From NCBI RefSeq assembly GCF_900107395.1, contig NZ_FNPW01000012.1, forward strand, positions 1-64,000: a DNA stretch of 64,000 nt, given 5' to 3'. A program made the translations under genes and the position numbers. Below the pieces are notes generated by a model, which searched no databases, was not told where the DNA came from, and was given only the letters and a program-made list of their open reading frames with translations. Source of the DNA: Pseudomonas sp. NFIX28 (lineage in GTDB: Bacteria; Pseudomonadota; Gammaproteobacteria; Pseudomonadales; Pseudomonadaceae). Positions 1-7,965 of the stretch are shown here, piece by piece; the first letter of the stretch is position 1, and each line of letters starts with the position of its first letter.

Positions 1-501
1 ATCCGCGTCGGCAACGAACGCCACGACACGGTCGAGGCCAACAGCTACAGCGAATTCAAGGCCGAGGAACACCACACCGTGCACGCCGACCGCAAGGTCG
101 AAGCCCGCGCCAGCGACCACCTCACCGTGGGCGTGAACCAGCACATCAAGATCGGTACTGGGCAGTTCATCGAGGCGGGGCAGGAAATACATTTCGACAG
201 CGGGCTGAAAATCGTCCTCGAAGCCGGCAGTGAACTCACCCTCAAAGGCGGCGGCAGCTTCGTCAAGATCGATGCCAGTGGCGTGACCCTGAGCGGCCCG
301 GTGGTAAACGTAAACTCCGGCGGCGCACCCGGTAGCGGCAGCGGAGCAGCGCCGTTGCGGCCTGGGCTGTTGCAGCAGGCGGATACGGATAAGGCCGGGC
401 AATTGCTGATATCAGCGCAACGGCAGGCGTTGATGCAGAAGAAACCGATTTGTGCGATTTGCGAAGCCGCCAAACTGGCTGCACAGAAGGGCGAGAAATA
501 A
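1..501 (+). CDS. vgrG: VgrG spike protein, C-terminal part (cut by window start)
   Basis: The reading frame is open from the first base and codes for 166 residues, the tail of a type VI secretion VgrG tip protein. The visible part has the repetitive beta-helix pattern of the VgrG needle (HTVHADRKVEA, ASDHLTVGVNQHIKIGTG, GSFVKIDASGVTLSG). A Gly/Ser/Ala linker follows, then a short tail with a CAIC cysteine pair. No extra effector domain is fused, so the cargo is probably the downstream protein loaded by the DUF4123 adaptor. The N-terminal gp27/gp44-like domains lie outside the window. The next gene starts 1 base after the stop, so the genes form one operon. Confidence 0.9.
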   Translation: MRVGNERHDTVEANSYSEFKAEEHHTVHADRKVEARASDHLTVGVNQHIKIGTGQFIEAGQEIHFDSGLKIVLEAGSELTLKGGGSFVKIDASGVTLSGPVVNVNSGGAPGSGSGAAPLRPGLLQQADTDKAGQLLISAQRQALMQKKPICAICEAAKLAAQKGEK

Positions 502-502
502 C

Positions 503-1375
503 ATGATCGAATTCCCTCCGCTTCCGATTGATCTACCGTGGAACCTACCCACCTATCTGCTGCTGGACGGTGTCAGCGTTCCCAATCTGGCCAAACACCT
601 GCACAAATGGGATAACCCGGCCTACAACCTTTACCAGACCACGCGCTGGCAGGATCTTTCGGACATCTCACCCTATTTGATCGCTCTAAAAGGCGCAAAC
701 GATCCACTTCTGTCGTACTTCCGGGAACATGCGGCCCAAGAATGGGGCTATCTGTTATTCAGTAATGCCAATGTTCAGACGCTATGGGACCACTGGCGCC
801 ATCTGCTCACCGTGAAACACCCAAGTGACGTGGAGGTCATGCCACGAATTGCCGACCCAGCGGTAATGCATCAACTGTTCGGCCTTGCGGAACAAGCCAG
901 TAGTGCCCGCTGGTTTGGCCCGTTTGCGCACGTTTGCCTACCTGATGGGGTGGAAACCACTTGGTGGCAACACAAGCGTCCCGATCCGGCCATTGCTGAA
1001 CCAGAGACCTATCGACTGAGCGACCAGGAACTCACAGCCCTGGGGGAAGTCGAGTTTCGCAACTTCGTCTCAGGTTTGAGTGAGCACTTGCAAACATACT
1101 TCCCAGATTTCATGACAACTTTTACGGAGCCCGAACGTCGTCGGTATGCACAGAAGGTCGCGGATGATGCTTATCAACAAGGCTTTGCCTCTGAACAGGA
1201 AATCACTCTCTACGCGAATGTTTTCGGCTATCTGGCCGGGCAACCTGTGACGGAGCACCCCGACATCCTTCAACTGCTGACGTTATCGACGCCGGACGCT
1301 CCATTGAAGCGTGTGGAACGCGCCGCCGAACTGGCAGAAAGCCGTGCCGCTGATCGACAAGGAAGCCTACTGTGA
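503..1375 (+). CDS. DUF4123 type VI effector adaptor (Tap/TEC-like chaperone)
   Basis: A 290-residue protein. Residues about 17-140 match the DUF4123 pattern: LPTYLLLDGV at the start, ALKGANDPLLSYF and WGYLLFSNANVQTLWDHWRHL in the middle, then RWFGPFAH. DUF4123 proteins bind a toxin and load it onto the cognate VgrG tip. The position between vgrG and a large effector gene is the standard arrangement. A longer in-frame start exists upstream, but it would lie inside vgrG; the ATG just after the vgrG stop gives the usual family N-terminus. The last codons overlap the effector start by 4 bases (GTGA), which suggests translational coupling. Confidence 0.88.
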   Translation: MIEFPPLPIDLPWNLPTYLLLDGVSVPNLAKHLHKWDNPAYNLYQTTRWQDLSDISPYLIALKGANDPLLSYFREHAAQEWGYLLFSNANVQTLWDHWRHLLTVKHPSDVEVMPRIADPAVMHQLFGLAEQASSARWFGPFAHVCLPDGVETTWWQHKRPDPAIAEPETYRLSDQELTALGEVEFRNFVSGLSEHLQTYFPDFMTTFTEPERRRYAQKVADDAYQQGFASEQEITLYANVFGYLAGQPVTEHPDILQLLTLSTPDAPLKRVERAAELAESRAADRQGSLL

Positions 1376-4300
1376 CTGCTCAACAACCGCCAAAAACCAC
1401 TGCCAACACGGCAGCCATGGCTAAAAGCGCCAAGGGTACCCGCGTCCCCATGGGGACGTGTCAATTGATGAACAAGAAAGTGCAGTTGCTGCCGCTGCGT
1501 TATGGGCTGGTCCAGCACCTCGATCCGGCTTCAGAACTGCCCATGCCGTTCAAAACAAAAAGCCAGCCACTGGGTATCCGATTACTACGTGATGGCTACC
1601 TGTACATCATCAACGGCACCACCGGTTACCTACACGAATACCGCATCGAAAAAGGCCAAATCACCAAACTGCTGTGGAACAGTCAGGAGGTGTCGGGCGA
1701 CACGCGAACCAACTCAGTTGGCGAGCCGCATCTGGTGTTCACACGCAAGCACACTTTGTATGCCAGCTACTCGGAAATTCAGTGGACGGCCCTCAAATGC
1801 TCGCAAGTACTCAAGTCCAGGGACGAACGCAAACGCTTGATGCAATCGGTCGATCTGGCCAGTGCCTGCCCGGAGAAAGGCGGCGAGAATTTACTGAGCA
1901 AACAACAAGCGGAAAACTGGCTGGCCGAAGTAGCGGAAAATGCTTCAAAACCGGACTCAGAAGGCGTCACCAATCTACCGCCGTCCAAAGCCTTTCCCGA
2001 GGGAGCCAATCCCGAAGAAGAAAAGGCATATCACTGGGAAGATCAGCCGCTATTTCTAGATACCGCGATTGAAACTCTGACCAGCAAAGTACAAGGCCCA
2101 TACAAGGATGATTACCTGTTTCTGGTGCTACGCGACGATATTGGCGTCATGCGAGATCTGGCCAGAGCCCAACTGAAAGTGGCTGACTGGATCGAGCAAT
2201 GGAGTGCGGATGACAAGTGCCAGGCACAGTATCTCAGCGGCTCTTACATCCAGTCTTTATACGACGTCAACAGCTCACGCCTGGAGGCCTTGAGCAAAAC
2301 GGATCCGCAAGTTCAGGCACTGAAGAACGACACAAACGAGCAGCAACAATCGAAAATTTATGAGTTCCTGAAGGTTCGTCGCGACCATAAGGACCCCGGC
2401 ATTTTTGGCCCTGAAGCGGATTGGCGACGAGCTGCAAAAGTGAATATCTATGCTCGGTCCTTCATGGACATGCAGGATTCTCTGGGAACAGAGCTTTATC
2501 AAAAGCACCGAAGCACCATCAACACGCTCAGCCTGCAGAGTTGGCAAACGCTGCATGGTAAGGAACTAGGGCAGCGCGGCATCGACGATCTGGTCAACCG
2601 GACAGAAATGGAGGCCTTTGTCCTGGATCAGCAAAATCTGCTGAGCCATTGGCACAGTCGACTGCAAAACATCCGCGAAGACCGCATAAATATGTTCACA
2701 GGCGGCCTCTTTCACCGTGCTGCCTGGTATTACGATTTCAAGCTCGATGCACAAATCAAACATCGCCTGGAAACCGAATTTGTCTGCGTGGCAGCCATGT
2801 GTGCGGATCAAAAAGCGGTTGAAAAACTGGCCGCGTACATGGAGGCAAACCTGCTGACTGTGGTGCCGGGACTTGATACTTTGACCCTGGCGGCACAAAT
2901 CGATGTCGCGAAGAAACTGGCCGATCTGAGCAGCTTCACGATCAATGTGATCTCAGCCAAAGAAAACCTTGCCAATGTCAACGTGCTGACCAACCAGTTC
3001 CACAGCCTGATGACCGAACGCTTGCCGAACTACGCCAAGCTGAACACTCAGTTCATAGGCCTGCAAAGCATGCTGGACGAGGCCTACAATCCGGCACGTC
3101 AGCTGAGGGTGGCCGATCAACTGGACAGGGCACACCAAGCTTTCACGCACGCGCAACACATTGATCCCAACAACTACATCCGCAATATCGGAGCACCGGC
3201 GCGCCTGCAACTGCTTCGCGAATTCTCCCGTCAGGGGCTGACCTTGCGTGCGGCATCCGTCTCTGAAATCGCGGCATTCAACCTGGCCCGAGACCAGTCG
3301 CTGAACTTGCGCAGCCAGTTGAAGGAAACCTACAAACTGCGCAATCGGGAATTGATGCGGCAAGCCACAGGCTCTTCGGCAGCGGGTAGCGAAACGCTCC
3401 ATAACCAACGTATCACCCAGCTGAAAAACGCATTGGTCCCGCTGGAAGATAAGCTCAGCGATGCCTTGACTGTCGGAGGGGACAGCCCGGCGAAAATTGG
3501 CACGGTGATCGATGGTCTGGACCCGCAGTTGCGCGCGGAGATGGGCAGAACCGCGCGCGATTTCCGGGCTACGGGGACGTTTAACAAGCCGCTGGCGGGT
3601 GTCCTGAAATCGAAGGGGGACGGAATTGCATTTGCGTTGTTTGTGATTCAGGGACAGAAGTTTATTGAGGCAATGAACAATCTTGCCAAAAAGCCTGATC
3701 GTTCTTTGTCAGATTGGGGCGCTGCCGGGGAGTCTCTCATCGGTATGTCGGCTGCCGGGTTTGCAGCGGTACAAGGATTATCAGTAACAATATTTCAAGC
3801 TCATATCGAGCAAATGGAAAGTGCTACTGGCAAACTAAATACTATAAGCCGTCTGGGGCGCTGGAGCGGAATTGCAGGATTTGGCGCTTTCATATTTGGT
3901 GGTATAGCCGCAACGGTCGACTTAGGCAAACACTCTCTCCAATGGGGAAAAGCCTTGGCTGAAGGCGATTACAAAGGATTGGGAGCCACGACTTTACAAA
4001 TAAGTGGCGACGCAACACTTGTCGGCACTAATACCTGGGCAGCCAAGCACACAGGCTCTATCGTCAAGAACATCATGAAAACACCGACCGAGCTGCGCGC
4101 ACTGGCATGGGCCGAGGCCAGCCCACGACTTTTGGCCATTGGTGCACGCGCCAACCTGATAGGCTTGATCGCCACCGCCCTGCAACTGGTGGGTGAAGGC
4201 CTGTACAACTATTTCAATCTGGACGATTTGCAAAAATGGATGGAGAGCAGTGTCTGGGGGAATAAGTCCAAGCAACGCAGCGTACAGGATGAGTGGAATG

Positions 4301-4827
4301 AACTGGCGAAAGTCGTGCAGAAACCGACTTGTGAACTGATCCACGATGACAAGAAAAAAACTTATCTGAAACTGATACTGCCCGGTATCAGCACACAGGA
4401 AATGGACAGCCGTAAATTACAGCTACAGGCCTATCAAAAAACCCGGGACAAGCCCATCTCACAAGCTTACAGCCCTGGCTTGCTTCCTCTGCGCTGGAAG
4501 GAATGCACTGCCACTTGGGCGACTCGTTTCATTGTCGTCAGCAAAGGCAAGGAAGCACTGACGCTCCACTTGCCGATCAGTGACTCTTTGCTCAACCCAG
4601 GTTTTGCCTTGGCTTTCAATATCGCCTATCAACTGGAAGCTGAACGCGATGTAATCCACCAAACCTGTTTTTTCCTGCGTGATCTGCACATCATCGATAG
4701 CTATGGCGTGCGCATTAAAACGCAAGGCACCTATAAACTCGAACCTGTTGACTCCTTGCCGACCGGCACAGGCAAGTCATCGTTCAGACTATTCAAAAAA
4801 GAAGACTTGGCGACTGTTGATGTTTAA
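1372..4827 (+). CDS. VasX-like type VI secretion membrane-active effector (BTH_I2691-type)
   Basis: An 1151-residue protein starting at a GTG that overlaps the adaptor stop. Residues about 28-160 resemble the VasX N-terminal region (CQLMNKKVQLLPLRYGLV, then GIRLLRDGYLYI). The centre is a long helical region with no recognised enzyme motif. The C-terminal third has four hydrophobic stretches near residues 751-770, 783-808, 830-852 and 921-949, rich in Gly and Ala, as in colicin-like pore formers. From the family I infer that it is carried by VgrG and permeabilises the inner membrane of rival cells. The DNA coding for the hydrophobic part is visibly AT-richer than the flanks. Family membership is fairly sure; pore formation is inference. 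Confidence 0.78.
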   Translation: MTAQQPPKTTANTAAMAKSAKGTRVPMGTCQLMNKKVQLLPLRYGLVQHLDPASELPMPFKTKSQPLGIRLLRDGYLYIINGTTGYLHEYRIEKGQITKLLWNSQEVSGDTRTNSVGEPHLVFTRKHTLYASYSEIQWTALKCSQVLKSRDERKRLMQSVDLASACPEKGGENLLSKQQAENWLAEVAENASKPDSEGVTNLPPSKAFPEGANPEEEKAYHWEDQPLFLDTAIETLTSKVQGPYKDDYLFLVLRDDIGVMRDLARAQLKVADWIEQWSADDKCQAQYLSGSYIQSLYDVNSSRLEALSKTDPQVQALKNDTNEQQQSKIYEFLKVRRDHKDPGIFGPEADWRRAAKVNIYARSFMDMQDSLGTELYQKHRSTINTLSLQSWQTLHGKELGQRGIDDLVNRTEMEAFVLDQQNLLSHWHSRLQNIREDRINMFTGGLFHRAAWYYDFKLDAQIKHRLETEFVCVAAMCADQKAVEKLAAYMEANLLTVVPGLDTLTLAAQIDVAKKLADLSSFTINVISAKENLANVNVLTNQFHSLMTERLPNYAKLNTQFIGLQSMLDEAYNPARQLRVADQLDRAHQAFTHAQHIDPNNYIRNIGAPARLQLLREFSRQGLTLRAASVSEIAAFNLARDQSLNLRSQLKETYKLRNRELMRQATGSSAAGSETLHNQRITQLKNALVPLEDKLSDALTVGGDSPAKIGTVIDGLDPQLRAEMGRTARDFRATGTFNKPLAGVLKSKGDGIAFALFVIQGQKFIEAMNNLAKKPDRSLSDWGAAGESLIGMSAAGFAAVQGLSVTIFQAHIEQMESATGKLNTISRLGRWSGIAGFGAFIFGGIAATVDLGKHSLQWGKALAEGDYKGLGATTLQISGDATLVGTNTWAAKHTGSIVKNIMKTPTELRALAWAEASPRLLAIGARANLIGLIATALQLVGEGLYNYFNLDDLQKWMESSVWGNKSKQRSVQDEWNELAKVVQKPTCELIHDDKKKTYLKLILPGISTQEMDSRKLQLQAYQKTRDKPISQAYSPGLLPLRWKECTATWATRFIVVSKGKEALTLHLPISDSLLNPGFALAFNIAYQLEAERDVIHQTCFFLRDLHIIDSYGVRIKTQGTYKLEPVDSLPTGTGKSSFRLFKKEDLATVDV

Positions 4828-6007
4828 GAAACTCTTCAAACGTAAAAACAAGACGGCGGCCACTGAACCTGCACCAGACATCCGCAGCCAGCGCCCCTCT
4901 GCCGGGGAAATCCGTGCCCAGGGGTTGAACGAGACCCTGTTCCTCTCGCCTTTGCCGGTTTATACAGGCCAGGCACAAGCATCGGGCCGTAACTTTTGGG
5001 AGATGAACGATACTTTTCTTGAGATGGGTGGAAACAATTGGGGGATGGTTGAACAAGGAAAAATATTAGCAGCAGGAATCTGGATGCTCCTATTTCTTGC
5101 TTTCATCGCACCGACTCTGATCGTCCTCTATGGGGTGATCTCCTATCCTGAAAATTTCCCCACTCCATTTAAAGATCTAGTGATGAGCATCCAGGTATTT
5201 TCTGGAGTTGCTCTTTTGGGTCTTCTACCAGTAGGTGCCTACATCTACGGAATGCTATCCAGCGTCTACGCCGCTGCAAAAACCTACCCCGTCCGTTTCA
5301 ACCGTCAACGCCGCGAAGTCTGCTACGTCGACAGCAAAACCCATCGTGTCCTGATCGTGCCTTGGGAAAGTGTCGTAGCCTGGGTTGCCAACTCTCAAGG
5401 CGTTACCAGCTATGGCGCCACACGCCAATACACCTTGGGCATGGGCCTGGAAGATGAAGAGCAGGACAAGGTGCAGTTTCTGCTGCTGCCACAACCCAGC
5501 GATGCGCATGCACTGGGGATGTGGACATCGATACGCAACTACATGGAAGACGGCCAGTTAGTCGACACACCGAACCCGATGCTCAAGGCCTTGGGGCTGA
5601 TCCCGACCGGGGATCGGTTGAAACCCTACGAAGGGCTGCACACCTTTGAAATCGAACGCGACGATGCTCGCGCCATGGGTTCTTTAGACGATGGCGGAGA
5701 CGATTTGACCCCGCAGCAGCGCGAACTCTATGGCTACTCCAAGCGATCCCCATGGCCGCTGCGGCGCTGGTACATCTGGCGCGTGCTGAGCTTCTGGAAG
5801 ATGCCTTACCTGCTCGCGGAATGGGGCCACCGCAAGGGACGCCCCACCCTCCCGGAACAAGTACAAGCCTGGTCACAACCTCTGCCGCCAGAGCAATGGG
5901 CAAAACCAAGCACTGCCTTGGTGAAAGCCAATCAGATGGTCAAAACCGCCATGGACAAGAAAGGCGCGACTTTTGTCGAAGCATGTAAAGCTGCTGGTTT
6001 GCATTGA
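4820..6007 (+). CDS. Two-TM membrane protein, probable immunity protein of the VasX-like effector
   Basis: A 395-residue protein whose ATG lies inside the last codons of the effector gene (8-base overlap), so the two are made together. The basic N-terminus (FKKLFKRKNK) is cytoplasmic-like. Hydrophobic segments are near residues 80-108 and 122-151. A soluble domain follows with RFNRQRREVCYVDSKTHR and a VPWESVVAWV strand. This layout recalls the DUF6708-type proteins found after large T6SS effectors in Pseudomonas; that assignment is from memory. An inner-membrane location fits protection against a membrane-active toxin. An accessory role in toxin delivery is the alternative. Confidence 0.6.
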   Translation: MFKKLFKRKNKTAATEPAPDIRSQRPSAGEIRAQGLNETLFLSPLPVYTGQAQASGRNFWEMNDTFLEMGGNNWGMVEQGKILAAGIWMLLFLAFIAPTLIVLYGVISYPENFPTPFKDLVMSIQVFSGVALLGLLPVGAYIYGMLSSVYAAAKTYPVRFNRQRREVCYVDSKTHRVLIVPWESVVAWVANSQGVTSYGATRQYTLGMGLEDEEQDKVQFLLLPQPSDAHALGMWTSIRNYMEDGQLVDTPNPMLKALGLIPTGDRLKPYEGLHTFEIERDDARAMGSLDDGGDDLTPQQRELYGYSKRSPWPLRRWYIWRVLSFWKMPYLLAEWGHRKGRPTLPEQVQAWSQPLPPEQWAKPSTALVKANQMVKTAMDKKGATFVEACKAAGLH

Positions 6008-6040
6008 GCGTCAAGCTTGGCAACTGGCGCGCCCGTTCTT

Positions 6041-6466
6041 AGCGACAAGCTGCGCTACGAGTACAACAAGCTCGGCCAGCTCAGCCACTGCCGCCTGCCG
6101 ACGGCAGCAAGCTCGACTATCGCCATACCCCGGGCGGGCAACTGAGCAGTATCGACCTCAACGGCTCGCGCCTGACCAGCCACCAGTTCACTGCCAGCCG
6201 CGAACAGCAGCGTCAGCAAGGCCCTGCTGCTCAGTCAGTATCAGTACGACGAACAAGGCCGCCTACCGGCTCACAGCGTTAGCCAGCAGCGACACGGCCA
6301 ACATAACCTCTACCGCCGAGCCTATGCCTATGACGCCAACGACAACCTCGCCGGCATCGACGACAGCCATAAGGGCAACCTGCGTTATCACTACGATCCG
6401 CTGGATCGCCTGATCAATGTGCGTGGCGCCACGCCAGAAAGCTTCGCCCACAACCCAGTTTATTGA
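6041..6466 (+). pseudogene. Rhs/YD-repeat protein remnant, frameshifted and truncated
   Basis: Reading three frames in turn gives a typical Pseudomonas Rhs sequence. It opens with DKLRYEYNKLGQLSHCRLP, shifts frame near 6100 into GSKLDYRHTPGGQLSSIDLNG, and shifts back near 6223 into LLLSQYQYDEQGRL. It then runs through YRRAYAYDANDNLAGIDDS and YHYDPLDRLINVRG. The piece stops at SFAHNP, where an intact Rhs would continue into its AGN repeat, and meets a TGA. Both ends are missing. It is a degraded fragment of a polymorphic toxin gene left behind the T6SS cargo module and was probably once part of the same vgrG-associated island. Confidence 0.85.
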
Positions 6467-6483
6467 TAACGGACCAGTGCCGC

Positions 6484-7806
6484 TTAGTAGCGATAGGTAG
6501 CCTGCACTGAAAAGCCATGGGCACTATTTTCGTAGTCGGCGCTGTATTCCGGTTGAAGTCCGGAGTTGTTCGAATGCGCGACCGAGGCTTTTGAATCCCA
6601 TAGGTAGCCATAGGCAAAGTCAAACGTCAGATCGTGGTTCGGCGAGTAGGCGCCGCCCAAGGTCACGGCCTGGCGATTCCCGACCGGGACGCGCACGCTG
6701 CGATCGGCATTTCCAACGGGCGCCTGATCGTAGGCATAGCCCGCGCGCAGCAACCATTGCGGGTTCAATTGATAGGAGGCGCCAACGGCGGTAGACCACG
6801 TGTCGTGCCAGTTCATTTCTTCGACCATGCGCCCCAGGCCAGCAGCCTGGCCCATGGCGGAAACACCGCTGTTGGTCGCTTCGATCTTCTGGATCCGGCT
6901 CCAGCGTGTCCAGGTCGCCCCCAGGTATCCGGTCCAGCGATTGTTGAATCGATGAGTGATGGAGGTATCCACTGATTCGGGCATCGTCAGTTCTATCTTG
7001 GCGTCATACCTTCCATCCAGCGGGATGACGCTCGGAGAGCCGGAAACTTCTGTATGGCCTTTGAGGTGATAGTCCACCTTCGAGTGATAGGTGATTCCCC
7101 ACCGGGTTGCCTCGTTAAAGTCCACCAGGAGACCGATGTTGTAGCCAATCGCCGTGTCATCGCCCTTGAGGGTCACCAAGGTGTCCTGGCCATTGTTCAG
7201 GGCACCGGTTGCCATGTAGTTCTGAAGCTTTGCATTGAACCGATTCAGGGTTGGCCCGCCACCAATGGACACATAATCATTGATTCGATAGGCAATGGTG
7301 GGCTGGAGAGTTATCTCCTTGGTGGTGCTGTAGGAGCCATGGTAGCGGCCCTGGAAAGTGCTCTCGTAATCATTGATCAAACCACTTGGAGCATAAAGAC
7401 CCAGGCCAATCGACAAGCGATCGTCCAGTGGCGTCGACATATAGGCGAAAGGGATACCCGCCAAAGGCACCGAGTCCCCTTTATTGGTTCCTGGGGCATT
7501 GCTCTGCGCATTGCTGATGTCGTCGCTTACCGAAATGACCGCTGCCCCGGCGGAAATCTCACTGCGTTGCAACTTGGTCAAGCCTGCGGGATTTCCATAG
7601 ATGGTGCTGGCATCCAGCGCGGAAGACGATCTTCCCGCATAGGCAGTTCCCGCACTGCTCGCACTTTGTTCGTTTATGGCGATGCCGTTGGCGCTTGCCA
7701 CGGTAGAGGCGCTGAGCAGTGCGATGACACTGCCGAATTCGATCCAGGCAGCACACTTACGCCGGCTAGAGAAACACGGGATCACACGGCTAATCAGTTT
7801 CATCAT
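6484..7806 (-). CDS. FadL/TodX-family outer-membrane channel for hydrophobic compounds
   Basis: A 440-residue outer-membrane protein with an N-terminal signal (basic RRK, hydrophobic IALLSAS, cleavage near ASA/NG). The mature part begins with the family hallmark: a conserved amphipathic start, an SSALDASTIYGNPAG segment carrying the NPAG motif, many alternating beta strands, and a C-terminal aromatic (TYRY) typical of barrel assembly. FadL-type channels take up long-chain fatty acids or hydrophobic aromatics. It is last in a minus-strand catabolic cluster, 159 bases after the acyl-CoA synthetase, so it probably imports that pathway's substrate. Two adjacent ATGs follow a GAGAGGTGG ribosome site; the second has the better spacing. 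Confidence 0.85.
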   Translation of the reverse strand: MMKLISRVIPCFSSRRKCAAWIEFGSVIALLSASTVASANGIAINEQSASSAGTAYAGRSSSALDASTIYGNPAGLTKLQRSEISAGAAVISVSDDISNAQSNAPGTNKGDSVPLAGIPFAYMSTPLDDRLSIGLGLYAPSGLINDYESTFQGRYHGSYSTTKEITLQPTIAYRINDYVSIGGGPTLNRFNAKLQNYMATGALNNGQDTLVTLKGDDTAIGYNIGLLVDFNEATRWGITYHSKVDYHLKGHTEVSGSPSVIPLDGRYDAKIELTMPESVDTSITHRFNNRWTGYLGATWTRWSRIQKIEATNSGVSAMGQAAGLGRMVEEMNWHDTWSTAVGASYQLNPQWLLRAGYAYDQAPVGNADRSVRVPVGNRQAVTLGGAYSPNHDLTFDFAYGYLWDSKASVAHSNNSGLQPEYSADYENSAHGFSVQATYRY

Positions 7807-7965
7807 CCACCTCTCGTTTATTGTTTTTGTTGACTGCACGCAGGCAAGGCTTCGCCGTCCCGTGCTCTTTTCAGTGCCGGTTGGATTTGATCGAAGTTGC
7901 ATAAATGGCCCTGGCTGAACAGCGCCAGGGCACGACTGCCGGGATTACGGATTGCGAATCGGAAC

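Noticed and set aside
6633..7833. Plus-strand frames opposite the FadL-like gene
   Set aside because: The minus-strand gene has a signal peptide, the NPAG motif and a ribosome site; the opposite frames have none.
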